Under the pieces are notes generated by a model, which saw only the letters and a program-made list of their open reading frames with translations, ran no database searches and was not told the DNA's origin. Shown piece after piece: positions 1 to 7,005 of a DNA stretch of 50,330 bases. The DNA is from Novosphingobium piscinae (GTDB taxonomy: Bacteria; Pseudomonadota; Alphaproteobacteria; Sphingomonadales; Sphingomonadaceae), in NCBI RefSeq assembly GCF_014230355.1, contig NZ_JACLAX010000020.1, forward strand, positions 1 to 50,330, read 5' to 3'. The translations under genes were made by a program, and so were the position numbers. How positions within the stretch are numbered: position 1 is the first letter of the stretch; each line of letters begins with the position of its first letter.

Positions 1-736
1 CGCCGGCCTCGCTGCCGGCCTGGGCCGCCGCCTGGGCCGCCTGGAAGGCGCGGGCGACGGGACCGCCGCTGGCGGTCGCACCGGCGGCGCCGGGCGCGGC
101 AGGCGCAAAGGCGGCCCACTGGGCGGGATCGCCGCCCTCCATCGCCCCTGCCAGTCGGCTGCGCAGCAGGCCCATCACCTCGCCCAGCGAGCGCGGGGCC
201 CCATCGGCGGCGAAAAAGATCGCGCGGTTGGTTGCCGCGGCGCCCGGCACGATCGAGGCCGCGCTCTGCCCGGGATCGACCGCGAGCGCCGAGAGGAACT
301 GGGTGGCCCCGTGGGCGCCGAGGAAATGGGCGAGGTAGAGCTCGGACGCGTCGGGGGTGCGCCCCAGCGCGGTGCCGAGCGCCTGCTGGTTGTCGCCAGC
401 GAGCTCCGCCGCCATCAGCGCGGAGACTTGCGGATCGTGGCGCAGCGCCATGATCTGCGCGCGCATCGCCGGATCGGCCGCGGCGGCGCTGGCCCAGCCG
501 AGGCCGTGTTCGGCGCCGTGCTTCTTGAGCGTGTCGAGCCAAGTGCCGCCGAGGAACTGGTACAGCCCGGTCGCGCTGGACGTGCCGGCGCGCGCATGGG
601 GATCAAGCCCGGATTCGAGCTTGGCCTGGGCCAGCAGGTAATCGAAGTCGACCCCGGTGGCCTGGGCGGCACGCGCAATGGCCGCGCGCGCCGCAACCTG
701 CGGCGGTGGGACGGTAGTGGTTACGATCTCGCTCAA
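1..736 (-). CDS. Lytic transglycosylase, SLT domain (partial; C-terminus beyond window)
   Basis: The protein is a soluble lytic transglycosylase that cleaves peptidoglycan, probably to let the flagellar rod through. Around residues 30-75 it carries an SLT fold with the motif AKLESGLDP, whose Glu (about residue 41) is the expected catalytic acid, followed by GLYQFLGGTWL. The 3' end lies off the left edge. I chose the TTG at 736 because GGGGAAG precedes it and because the sigma-54 site at 811-826 would start transcription near position 800. An in-frame ATG at 793 would then be almost leaderless. FlgJ in this cluster lacks a muramidase domain, so this gene probably supplies that activity. It resembles SltF-type enzymes; the function is inferred from domain and context. 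Confidence 0.8.
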   Translation of the reverse strand, partial: MSEIVTTTVPPPQVAARAAIARAAQATGVDFDYLLAQAKLESGLDPHARAGTSSATGLYQFLGGTWLDTLKKHGAEHGLGWASAAAADPAMRAQIMALRHDPQVSALMAAELAGDNQQALGTALGRTPDASELYLAHFLGAHGATQFLSALAVDPGQSAASIVPGAAATNRAIFFAADGAPRSLGEVMGLLRSRLAGAMEGGDPAQWAAFAPAAPGAAGATASGGPVARAFQAAQAAAQAGSEAG

Positions 737-810
737 GCGACTTCCCCGGTTGCGTCGACCGCGGGAAGCCTTGCGCTCAGACCCCGCGACCATCGTCTGC
801 GAGGCTAGTC

Positions 811-826
811 AGCAAAGGTCGTGCCA
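811..826 (-). promoter_or_regulatory. Sigma-54 promoter of the transglycosylase gene
   Basis: On the minus strand the sequence reads TGGCACGACCTTTGCT, an exact match to the TGGCACG-N4-TTGC -24/-12 consensus. It lies in the short gap between flgN and the transglycosylase, so the enzyme gene can be transcribed independently of flgN. Confidence 0.85.
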
Positions 827-838
827 AATTGGCTGGTG

Positions 839-1174
839 TCAGGCGTGCGACCCGGCGTAGGCATACGCCGGGCGGGCGCGATAGAGGGCGGGCGAGCCGA
901 CCAGGGCATCAAGCCGCTGGGCGACATTGGCCGCGATCAGGTTGCGAACCTGCCGGTTTACCTCGTTGAGACGGCGGGCCGCCTCGAGCAGCCCACGGCA
1001 TTCGTCGTCGACTTCGGCTGGATCGTTGTCCTGCAGCAGGTCGCACAGACCCTGCTTGTTGACCGCCGCGCCCATGATGGCGTCGAGGTCGAGCCCGGCA
1101 AGTGCCTGCCGTTCCTCTTGCAGCACGGCAACCATCTGCCGCAAGCTGTCGCGCATCGTCTGGGTCTTGCTCAT
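839..1174 (-). CDS. flgN: FlgN-family flagellar export chaperone
   Basis: This 111-residue, mostly helical protein matches FlgN in size, heptad-like Leu/Ala pattern and position directly after flgM. FlgN is a cytoplasmic chaperone that delivers the hook-filament junction proteins FlgK and FlgL to the export apparatus. The start ATG overlaps the flgM stop by four bases (ATGA), indicating translational coupling. Sequence similarity within the family is weak, so the call rests on size, helical character and the flgA-flgM-flgN order. Confidence 0.75.
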   Translation of the reverse strand: MSKTQTMRDSLRQMVAVLQEERQALAGLDLDAIMGAAVNKQGLCDLLQDNDPAEVDDECRGLLEAARRLNEVNRQVRNLIAANVAQRLDALVGSPALYRARPAYAYAGSHA

Positions 1175-1491
1175 GCCGGGGTCCTCAGCAGCAGGCCGGC
1201 CGCGATCATGGCGTCGGCGATCTTGGCGGGGATGACGGGATAGGTGCCGGTCTCGATCGCGTGGCGGATCACCTTGACGCGCTCGACGTCGACCGGGGCT
1301 TGACCCGGGTCGAGCGCCTGGCTCGGCTGGAAGGTGGCCGCCGGGGTCGCGACCGCATCGGGTGTCGACCCGACCGCTGCCTGATCCTTGGCGCCGGCTG
1401 CCAGTCTGACAGTCCGCGCATCGATCGTGCCGACCTGACGCAACCCGGCGACGCCGGGGCTCGGGATGTTAGGGCTGGATTCGATAGGCAT
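1171..1491 (-). CDS. flgM: Anti-sigma-28 factor FlgM
   Basis: FlgM binds and inhibits sigma-28 (FliA) until it is exported through the finished hook. The protein is 106 residues, with a disordered Pro/Ala-rich N-terminal half. The C-terminal signature, about residues 70-100, reads DVERVKVIRHAIETGTYPV then KIADAMIAAG, as in FlgM helices that contact sigma-28. I chose the ATG at 1491 because GGAG precedes it; the longer ATG at 1536 has no ribosome-binding site. The gene overlaps flgN by four bases. Its presence implies a fliA gene elsewhere in the genome, since none is in this window. Confidence 0.85.
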   Translation of the reverse strand: MPIESSPNIPSPGVAGLRQVGTIDARTVRLAAGAKDQAAVGSTPDAVATPAATFQPSQALDPGQAPVDVERVKVIRHAIETGTYPVIPAKIADAMIAAGLLLRTPA

Positions 1492-1562
1492 GGTGCCGCT
1501 CCGTGTTCTCCACAGGGGAAGAACGGTGGGCGCCATGCCAATTTAAGGGCTTCGGTAATTTT

Positions 1563-1579
1563 TTGCCGGATTGCGGCAA
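1563..1579. promoter_or_regulatory. TTGCCG-N5-CGGCAA inverted repeat upstream of flgM
   Basis: A perfect 6-bp inverted repeat with a 5-base spacer sits about 70-90 bp upstream of the flgM start, between flgA and flgM. The same hexamer recurs at flgB and upstream of fliC, which suggests a common regulator, possibly the sigma-54 activator encoded in this cluster. I see no sigma-54 site of correct spacing here. Confidence 0.5.
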
Positions 1580-1634
1580 ATTCCTGCCGCGCGCTTCACC
1601 TTTTTGCAGGTAGATCAACGGGTTTGACCCAGCT

Positions 1635-2147
1635 CTAGTCGCCCTCGAGCTGCACCTCGACCAGCCCCGGACGCACGATGCGGGCGCGCATCGGCTGGCT
1701 TCCGGCCACCGCCGAGCGCACCCGGATCCAGGTGCCCACCGCCCCGCCGTCAAGCGCTTCGCCCGGCTGCGAGATGCTGAAGCCGGGACCGCTGACCGCC
1801 ACGGTCACACTTTCCCCGCGCAGCACCGCCGGGGTACTGGCCGCACCGACTGTCTGCAGCAGCGGCACGAACAGGCGCCAACTGCCAACATCCGGACATT
1901 GGACAAGCACGGTGTCGCGGCGCTGGCCATACCAGCCGATACTGAGCGGGTTGCGGCACGTGGCCAAGCGGAGCCGGCGGTCGACCGGCTGCGCTGCCCC
2001 CCCGGTCGCTCCCTGCGGCACGCCGGTGAACTGGGCGACGGCCGCATCGATCGCCGCCGGATCGGTGAAGGGCGCCGCCTCGGCAGGCGTGGCCGACAGG
2101 GCAAGGGGCACCAACAACAGGGTGGAGACAGCGGAGAGAGACTTCAT
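1635..2147 (-). CDS. flgA: FlgA, P-ring assembly chaperone (SAF domain)
   Basis: FlgA is the periplasmic chaperone that helps FlgI assemble the P-ring. The 170-residue protein has a Sec signal peptide (MKSLSAVSTLLLVPLALS, cut after about PAEA). The mature part carries the paired-Cys region around ATCRNPL and QCPD, then a C-terminal SAF region (LRGESVTVAVSGPGFSIS and later GTWIRVRS). It is preceded by GAGGA. A sigma-54 promoter at 2183-2198 precedes it, so flgA can begin a flgA-flgM-flgN transcript. The 143-base gap to flgM may hold a second promoter. Confidence 0.9.
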   Translation of the reverse strand: MKSLSAVSTLLLVPLALSATPAEAAPFTDPAAIDAAVAQFTGVPQGATGGAAQPVDRRLRLATCRNPLSIGWYGQRRDTVLVQCPDVGSWRLFVPLLQTVGAASTPAVLRGESVTVAVSGPGFSISQPGEALDGGAVGTWIRVRSAVAGSQPMRARIVRPGLVEVQLEGD

Positions 2148-2182
2148 GGCAGGCGTCCTCGAAGGGTCATGCCCGCAAGGAA

Positions 2183-2198
2183 AGCAAGGGCCGTGCCA
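2183..2198 (-). promoter_or_regulatory. Sigma-54 promoter of flgA
   Basis: The minus strand reads TGGCACGGCCCTTGCT, a perfect TGGCACG-N4-TTGC match. It abuts the stop codon of the MotB-like gene and lies 36 bases upstream of the flgA ATG. Confidence 0.85.
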
Positions 2199-2624
2199 TC
2201 ACCGCCCGCCAACATCCCAGGTCAGCGTCGCCGAGAGATCGTCGGTCGCAGCCGGTTCGACCACGATCCGCGTCGAGGGGGGCACGCGCGGCAGGTCGCG
2301 CAGCGCCGTCTCGGCCCGGGCAAAGGCGAGCTGGGCCCGCCCGCCGGTGTAATGCGCCACCACGGTCAGCCGCTGGCGGGGATCGAGTGTTTGCGAGGCC
2401 AGCCACTGCTGCAGGCTGGGCATGCCCGGACCGGCGCGCCAGACCGCGACCGGATCGGCCAGGGCGATGGCCGGCGGCGCCACCCGCGGCGGCGGCGGGG
2501 GCGGCGGCCGCACGGCGTGGACCTTCTGCTCGCGGGCGAGCGCTGCGGCGCAGACCATGAACAGGATCAGCGACAGGTCAGCCAACGCATATTGCCAGCC
2601 CACCCCGGCCCGGACCCGCATCAT
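2199..2624 (-). CDS. MotB-like stator protein without a full OmpA domain
   Basis: This 141-residue protein starts with a single membrane segment (ALADLSLILFMVCAAALA, residues 13-30) that aligns with the MotB segment. Asp16 sits in the place of the proton-binding Asp of MotB (AYAD). A Pro-rich stretch follows at about residues 43-50. The remainder (LTVVAHYTGGRAQLAFARAETAL) looks like a shortened, diverged OmpA-like domain. Typical MotB is 250-350 residues, as is the second copy here (12409-13245). The start overlaps the MotA-like gene by four bases. It could act as an accessory stator subunit or a regulator; its function is not known. Confidence 0.65.
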   Translation of the reverse strand: MMRVRAGVGWQYALADLSLILFMVCAAALAREQKVHAVRPPPPPPPRVAPPAIALADPVAVWRAGPGMPSLQQWLASQTLDPRQRLTVVAHYTGGRAQLAFARAETALRDLPRVPPSTRIVVEPAATDDLSATLTWDVGGR

Positions 2625-3304
2625 GCCACCCGGCGTGGTTCGGAGCGCGGCTCCGGGCGAGGCTCGCCCCGCCCGTCGCGCGGCGGGGGCAGGACCGCGC
2701 CGACCTGCTCGGACAGCCAGTCGATCACCACCTGCCGCTCACGCTCCTCGCGCTCAGCCGCGCGCTCGACCCACCGGGCCAGGGGGGCGAGCACGAGGTT
2801 GGCCGCCAGGATGCCGTAAAGCGTGGTGACAACCGCCATCCCGATCGCCCCAGTCACGGCATCACCCGTGGCCAGGTCGGCAGGCATGCGGTTGAGCGCA
2901 ACCAGGGTTCCGGCCATGCCGAACACCGGGGCCAGCTCGGAAGCCTGGGCCAGCACGCGCACGCCGGTTTCGGCCTCGGCCCGGCGGGCCATGCTGTGGC
3001 GGGCATGCGCCTTGACCAGCGCCTCGAGCGAGCGGGTGTGGAACAGCACCTCGGTGGCTTCGGCCAGATCGCGGTCGTCCAGCTTGCGGGGATGGGCGCG
3101 CAGCAGGCCCTCGGCACGGATCTCGCGGACCTGGGGGGCCAGTTCGGCCCGCCCGGCATCGGCGCTGTAGCCCGGGCCCCAGGCCCGCGCCAGCGCCCGC
3201 GCCGTGGCTGCGACCTCGCGCAGCCCGCAGCGCAGCACGGTGGCGAGCGCGGTCCCGCCGAACACGATCAGCGCGGCGGTTCCATCGATCAGGGTCAGCG
3301 CCAT
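2621..3304 (-). CDS. MotA-like (MotA/TolQ/ExbB family) membrane protein
   Basis: The 227-residue protein begins with a segment resembling MotA TM2 (TAALIVFGGTALATVL), so it appears to lack TM1. After a cytoplasmic helical region come segments like MotA TM3 (LAPVFGMAGTLVAL, with the channel Pro) and TM4 (VVTTLYGILAANLVLAPLA). The C-terminus is highly charged. Together with the overlapping MotB-like gene it forms a compact pair, distinct from the canonical MotA at 11531-12394. It lies divergent to flgB and next to flgA. A role in torque generation or stator control is inference. Confidence 0.7.
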   Translation of the reverse strand: MALTLIDGTAALIVFGGTALATVLRCGLREVAATARALARAWGPGYSADAGRAELAPQVREIRAEGLLRAHPRKLDDRDLAEATEVLFHTRSLEALVKAHARHSMARRAEAETGVRVLAQASELAPVFGMAGTLVALNRMPADLATGDAVTGAIGMAVVTTLYGILAANLVLAPLARWVERAAEREERERQVVIDWLSEQVGAVLPPPRDGRGEPRPEPRSEPRRVA

Positions 3305-3379
3305 CGTGCGGCAGGTCCTTCCATTGCCCCCCTAAGAACGGCAGCGGCGGCGAGGTTTCAGGCTCGTCACGGCGGAAAT

Positions 3380-3419
3380 TTGCCGCTGCCCGGCAGCGCT
3401 TTGCCGCCCGATCCGGCAA
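3380..3419. promoter_or_regulatory. TTGCCG/CGGCAA hexamers upstream of flgB
   Basis: TTGCCG occurs at 3380-3385 and 3401-3406 and CGGCAA at 3414-3419. The last two form an inverted repeat with a 7-base spacer. They lie 30-70 bp upstream of the sigma-54 site of flgB, a plausible place for enhancer binding by the FlbD-like activator. Confidence 0.5.
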
Positions 3420-3449
3420 GCGCGCCGCAAATGGCACCCCCGCAACATT

Positions 3450-3464
3450 TGGCACGACCCTTGC
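3450..3464 (+). promoter_or_regulatory. Sigma-54 promoter of the flgBCDEFGHIJKL operon
   Basis: TGGCACGACCCTTGC matches the -24/-12 consensus exactly. Transcription would start near 3476, about 37 bases before the flgB ATG, which is preceded by GGAGA. Confidence 0.9.
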
Positions 3465-3512
3465 AAAACTTGGGCCCGAGGAGCGCTTGCCGCCCCCCAC
3501 CGGAGAAACCCA

Positions 3513-3860
3513 ATGCGTGAATCCCTGTTCGGCATCCATGGCACGGCCCTCACGCTGCGCTCGCAGCGCATGGGCCTGCTGACCTCCAACATCGCCAATG
3601 CCGCGACCCCCGGCTACAAGGCCCGCGACATCGATTTCGGGGCCGCGCTCAAGGCGGCGGAGGCCGGCCAGAGCGCCAGCCAGGCAGCAAGCGGCGCGAT
3701 CCGCTACCGTGTGCCGACCATGCCCAGCATGGACGGCAACACCGTCGAGATGATGACCGAGCAGACCGCCTTCGCCGAGAACGCGGTCGGCTATTCTGCC
3801 ACGCTGCAATTCATCAAGGGCCGCGTCGAGACGATCACGCGCGCGCTCAAGGGCGACTGA
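3513..3860 (+). CDS. flgB: Flagellar proximal rod protein FlgB
   Basis: FlgB is a rod subunit exported by the flagellar type III system. The 115-residue protein has the N-terminal motif of axial proteins (LTSNIANAATPGYKA, about residues 25-40) and the C-terminal helix typical of FlgB (MMTEQTAFAENAVGYSA). It is the first gene of the rod-hook operon and follows a strong sigma-54 promoter. flgC starts two bases after its stop. Confidence 0.95.
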   Translation: MRESLFGIHGTALTLRSQRMGLLTSNIANAATPGYKARDIDFGAALKAAEAGQSASQAASGAIRYRVPTMPSMDGNTVEMMTEQTAFAENAVGYSATLQFIKGRVETITRALKGD

Positions 3861-3862
3861 CG

Positions 3863-4273
3863 ATGCCCGGCCAAGCTCCGCTCTCGCTGTTCTCCCTCGC
3901 CCAGCGCAGCCTGTCCGCCCAGCTCGTGCGGATGAACGCCGCCGCCTCCAACCTCGCCAACGCCGGGACCGTCTCGGGCAGCGAGGCCGAAGCCTACAAG
4001 CCGCTCCGGCCCGTGTTCCAGACCGCCCTCGATCAGACCAGCGGCCTGGCCACGGTCGACGTCAGGGGCGTGGTCCGCTCATCGGCCGCGGCCGTGCGCG
4101 AACACAATCCCGACCATCCCCTGGCCGATGCCAACGGGGACGTCTGGACCGCCCCGGTCGATGAGAACGCCGAGATGGTCGAGATGCTCGATTCCTCGCG
4201 CCAGTACCAGAACCTGGTCGAGGCCCTGTCCACCGCCAAGCAGCTGATGCTCGATACGATGAGGATGAAATGA
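3863..4273 (+). CDS. flgC: Flagellar proximal rod protein FlgC
   Basis: The 136-residue FlgC is a proximal rod subunit. It carries the axial motif AAASNLANAGTVSG near residue 30 and the conserved C-terminal helix with DSSRQYQNLVEALSTAKQL. Length and order after flgB are typical. Its stop overlaps the flgD start (ATGA). Confidence 0.95.
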   Translation: MPGQAPLSLFSLAQRSLSAQLVRMNAAASNLANAGTVSGSEAEAYKPLRPVFQTALDQTSGLATVDVRGVVRSSAAAVREHNPDHPLADANGDVWTAPVDENAEMVEMLDSSRQYQNLVEALSTAKQLMLDTMRMK

Positions 4274-4602
4274 CCACAGTAACCTCCACGGGCAGCACAG
4301 CGGCTGCCGCGACCACCTCGACCGCGACCACGACCAAGGCCAAGAGCGGCTTCGGCGCGATGGGCACGGCGGACTTCATCAAGCTGATGACCACCCAGAT
4401 GCGTCAGCAGGATCCATTCAATCCGATGGATAACAAGGACATGCTGGCGCAGATGGCGCAGTTCTCCTCGCTGTCCGCGACCACCGACATGAGCACCACG
4501 CTCAAGGAAATCGCGACCAAACTCGACGCCGTCCTGACCGCGCAGCAGGCCGCCCAGGCCACGGCCGCGACCACCGCCGACACCACCGCCAAGACCGCCT
4601 GA
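4270..4602 (+). CDS. flgD: Hook-capping protein FlgD, short form
   Basis: FlgD forms the cap under which hook subunits assemble. The conserved N-terminal half is clear: FIKLMTTQMRQQDPFNPMDN (residues 37-56) followed by MLAQMAQFSSLS. At 110 residues it is about half the usual length and lacks the C-terminal FLN/tudor-like domains. A Thr/Ala-rich tail ends the protein. The frame is clean, so it is a natural short form and not a broken gene. Confidence 0.9.
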   Translation: MTTVTSTGSTAAAATTSTATTTKAKSGFGAMGTADFIKLMTTQMRQQDPFNPMDNKDMLAQMAQFSSLSATTDMSTTLKEIATKLDAVLTAQQAAQATAATTADTTAKTA

Positions 4603-4615
4603 CGGGAGACCAACG

Positions 4616-5422
4616 ATGTCCTTCTATACTTCGCTCAACGGCCTGAAGAACGCCCAGACCGAACTCAACGTGATTTCGCACAACATCGCCAACGGCGAGA
4701 CCAGCGGCTTCAAGAAGAGCCGGGTCGAGTTCGCCGACATCGTCGCGGGCACCTCTTACACCAACCCGAAGATGATCCAGGGCATCGGCGCCTCGGTCGA
4801 GGCGATCAGCCAGAACTTCACGCTTGGGCCGATCGAGCAGACCGGCTCGGCGCTGGACGTCGCAATCAACGGCGACGGCTTCTTCGCCACGGTCAACGGC
4901 ACCACCGGCCAGACCTATTACACCCGCAACGGCGGCTTCACGATGGATGGTGCAGGCTTCATCCACGACAGCTCGGACAACCGGCTGCAGATCTTCGCTT
5001 CGAACGGCAGCGGCGGCTTCGCCACCACCCCGAGCAGCGCCCAGGTGCCGGCAACGAACAACGGCGCCCAGTTCGCCGGGGTGACGGTCGGGGCCAACGG
5101 CAATGTCGTGGCCTCCTACGCCGATGGCACCAACGTCACGATCGGCAAGGTCGCGCTGGCCAGCTTCGTCGCGCCGGGTGGGCTCAAGCAGGTCGGTTCG
5201 TCGAACTGGACCGCCACCGGCATCTCGGGCGCGGCGATCTACGGGCAGCCGGGCAGCGGCCAGTACGGCGAGCTGCTGTCGGGTGCGCTCGAGCGCTCGA
5301 ACGTCGACATCGCCGAGGAGCTGGTCGGCCTGATCACCGCGCAGCGCAACTTCCAGGCCAATGCCAAGGCGATCGATACCGCCACGCAGATCTCGCAGAC
5401 CGTGATCAACCTGCGGACCTGA
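4616..5422 (+). CDS. flgE: Flagellar hook protein FlgE, short form
   Basis: The product is the hook subunit, the universal joint between rod and filament. The N-terminus has the axial motif (LNVISHNIANGETSGFKKS, residues 18-36), a central FlgE/F/G beta domain (LDVAINGDGFFA) and the C-terminal helix (QRNFQANAKAIDTATQIS). At 268 residues it is much shorter than the 400-residue enteric hook protein and appears to lack the outer D2 domain. The short FlgD matches this reduced hook. Confidence 0.9.
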   Translation: MSFYTSLNGLKNAQTELNVISHNIANGETSGFKKSRVEFADIVAGTSYTNPKMIQGIGASVEAISQNFTLGPIEQTGSALDVAINGDGFFATVNGTTGQTYYTRNGGFTMDGAGFIHDSSDNRLQIFASNGSGGFATTPSSAQVPATNNGAQFAGVTVGANGNVVASYADGTNVTIGKVALASFVAPGGLKQVGSSNWTATGISGAAIYGQPGSGQYGELLSGALERSNVDIAEELVGLITAQRNFQANAKAIDTATQISQTVINLRT

Positions 5423-5456
5423 TCCCAGCCCTGACCACGCCTGACGGAGCCCGCCG

Positions 5457-6197
5457 ATGGACCGCCTGATCTTCACCGCCTTTTCCGGCCTCAACGCCTC
5501 GATGGTGCGCCAGCGGGTGATCGCCAGCAACATGGCGAACACCCAGACGGTCGGCTATCGCGAAGATACGCTGCAGTTCACGCCGATGACCCTGAAGGGC
5601 AACAGCCTCGAGGTGCGCGCGCTGAGCGACAGCGAGGTGCGCGGGGCCAACATGGCCCAGGGCTCGCTGACCGAGACCGGGCGGCAGCTCGACATCGCGA
5701 TGGTCGGCCAGGCCCTGCTCACCGTGCAGGCCCAGGACGGCCAGGAAGCCTATACCCGGCGCGGCGATCTCACCGTCTCGGCCACCGGCGTGCTCGAGAA
5801 TGGCGACGGCCGGCCGGTGATGGGCGAGAATGGCCCGATTACCGTCCCGCCTGGCGGGCGTGTCAGCATTGCGCCCGACGGGCAGGTGCTAGTGCGCGAT
5901 CCGGCCACGCCCGATGCGCCGCCCAACCGGGTCGACCGGCTCAAGCTCGCCACCCCGGCCGGCACGCGGATCGAGAAGGGCCTCGACGGCCTGTTCCGCG
6001 TCTATGGCGGTGGCACCCTTCCGGGCGATCTCGAGGCCAGAGTGGTCCCCGGCTCGCTCGAGCAATCCAACGTCAAGCCTAGCGAGGTCCTCGTCCAGAT
6101 GGTCGAGGCCCAGCGCCTGTTCGACATTCGCACCAAGCTGATCAGCACCGCCAAGGACGTCGACGAGTCCAGCGCGGCGCTGATGCGCGTCACCTGA
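5457..6197 (+). CDS. flgF: Flagellar proximal rod protein FlgF
   Basis: This 246-residue rod protein shows the FlgF N-terminus (MDRLIFTAFSGLNASM, then VIASNMANTQTVGYRED), the core ARQ-type motif (LDIAMVGQALLTVQ) and a C-terminal helix with MVEAQRLFDIRTKLI. It lies between flgE and flgG in the standard order. GGAG precedes the ATG. Confidence 0.95.
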   Translation: MDRLIFTAFSGLNASMVRQRVIASNMANTQTVGYREDTLQFTPMTLKGNSLEVRALSDSEVRGANMAQGSLTETGRQLDIAMVGQALLTVQAQDGQEAYTRRGDLTVSATGVLENGDGRPVMGENGPITVPPGGRVSIAPDGQVLVRDPATPDAPPNRVDRLKLATPAGTRIEKGLDGLFRVYGGGTLPGDLEARVVPGSLEQSNVKPSEVLVQMVEAQRLFDIRTKLISTAKDVDESSAALMRVT

Positions 6198-6211
6198 CGG
6201 AGTAGTACCCC

Positions 6212-7000
6212 ATGCCTTCCAGCGCCCTTCACGTCGCCCGCACCGGCCTCGAGGCCCAGGACCAGCGGATGCGCGTGATCGCCAACAACCTGGCGAACGT
6301 CGGCACCACCGCGTTCAAGCGCGACCGCGCCAACTTCGCCACCCTGGCCTACCAGGACGCGCGGGTCGCCGGCCAGCAGTCGTCGAACGAGACCGCCTAT
6401 GCGACCGGGCTCAACCTCGGCACCGGCGTGGGGGTCCAGTCGACCACCCGGATCGAAAGCCAGGGGACGCTGCAGACCACCAACAATGCGCTTGATCTCG
6501 CGCTCGACGGCGAGGGCTACTTCCAGGTCACGCTCCCTGGCGGCGCACTCGCCTATACCCGCGCCGGCAACTTCAGCCGGTCGGCGCAGGGCCAGCTCGT
6601 GACCGCACAGGGCTATGTCGTCCAGCCGGTGATCACCATCCCGGAAGGCGCCGCCGCAGTAACCGTCAGCAACGACGGCACGGTCTCGGCGCTCGTCCCC
6701 GGGCAGGCCGTGCCGACCCAGCTTGGCCAGATCACCCTCGCCAGCTTCGTCAACCCCGGCGGGCTCAAGGCGATGGGCGACAACTTCCTGACCGAGACCG
6801 CCGCCAGCGGCCAGGCCCAGATCGGCATCGCCGGAACCATCGGCCGCGGCAACATCCGCCAGGGCATGCTCGAGGCCTCGAACGTGAATGTCGTCGAGGA
6901 GCTGGTCGACATGATCGAGTGCCAGCGCGCCTACGAGGTCAACTCGAAGATGATCTCGGCGGTCGACGAGATGCTCCAGAACGCCAACCAGACGCTGTGA
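6212..7000 (+). CDS. flgG: Flagellar distal rod protein FlgG
   Basis: FlgG forms the distal rod that passes through the P and L rings. Family signatures are MRVIANNLANVGTTAFKRD (about residues 20-38), LDLALDGEGYFQV and the C-terminal LVDMIECQRAYEVNSKMIS. The 262-residue length is normal for FlgG. It is followed after five bases by flgH. Confidence 0.97.
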   Translation: MPSSALHVARTGLEAQDQRMRVIANNLANVGTTAFKRDRANFATLAYQDARVAGQQSSNETAYATGLNLGTGVGVQSTTRIESQGTLQTTNNALDLALDGEGYFQVTLPGGALAYTRAGNFSRSAQGQLVTAQGYVVQPVITIPEGAAAVTVSNDGTVSALVPGQAVPTQLGQITLASFVNPGGLKAMGDNFLTETAASGQAQIGIAGTIGRGNIRQGMLEASNVNVVEELVDMIECQRAYEVNSKMISAVDEMLQNANQTL

Positions 7001-7005
7001 TCGCC

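Noticed and set aside
1..793. ATG at 793 as start of the transglycosylase
   Set aside because: The predicted sigma-54 transcription start lies only a few bases before it, and no ribosome-binding site precedes it. The TTG at 736 with GGGGAAG is better, though a start at 793 cannot be excluded.
3305..3512. A sigma-54 promoter on the minus strand for the MotA-like gene
   Set aside because: No GG-N10-GC element with acceptable flanks was found on that strand.
4270..4602. flgD as a truncated pseudogene
   Set aside because: The frame is intact, flgE follows with a good start, and the conserved N-terminal domain is complete. Short FlgD agrees with the short FlgE.
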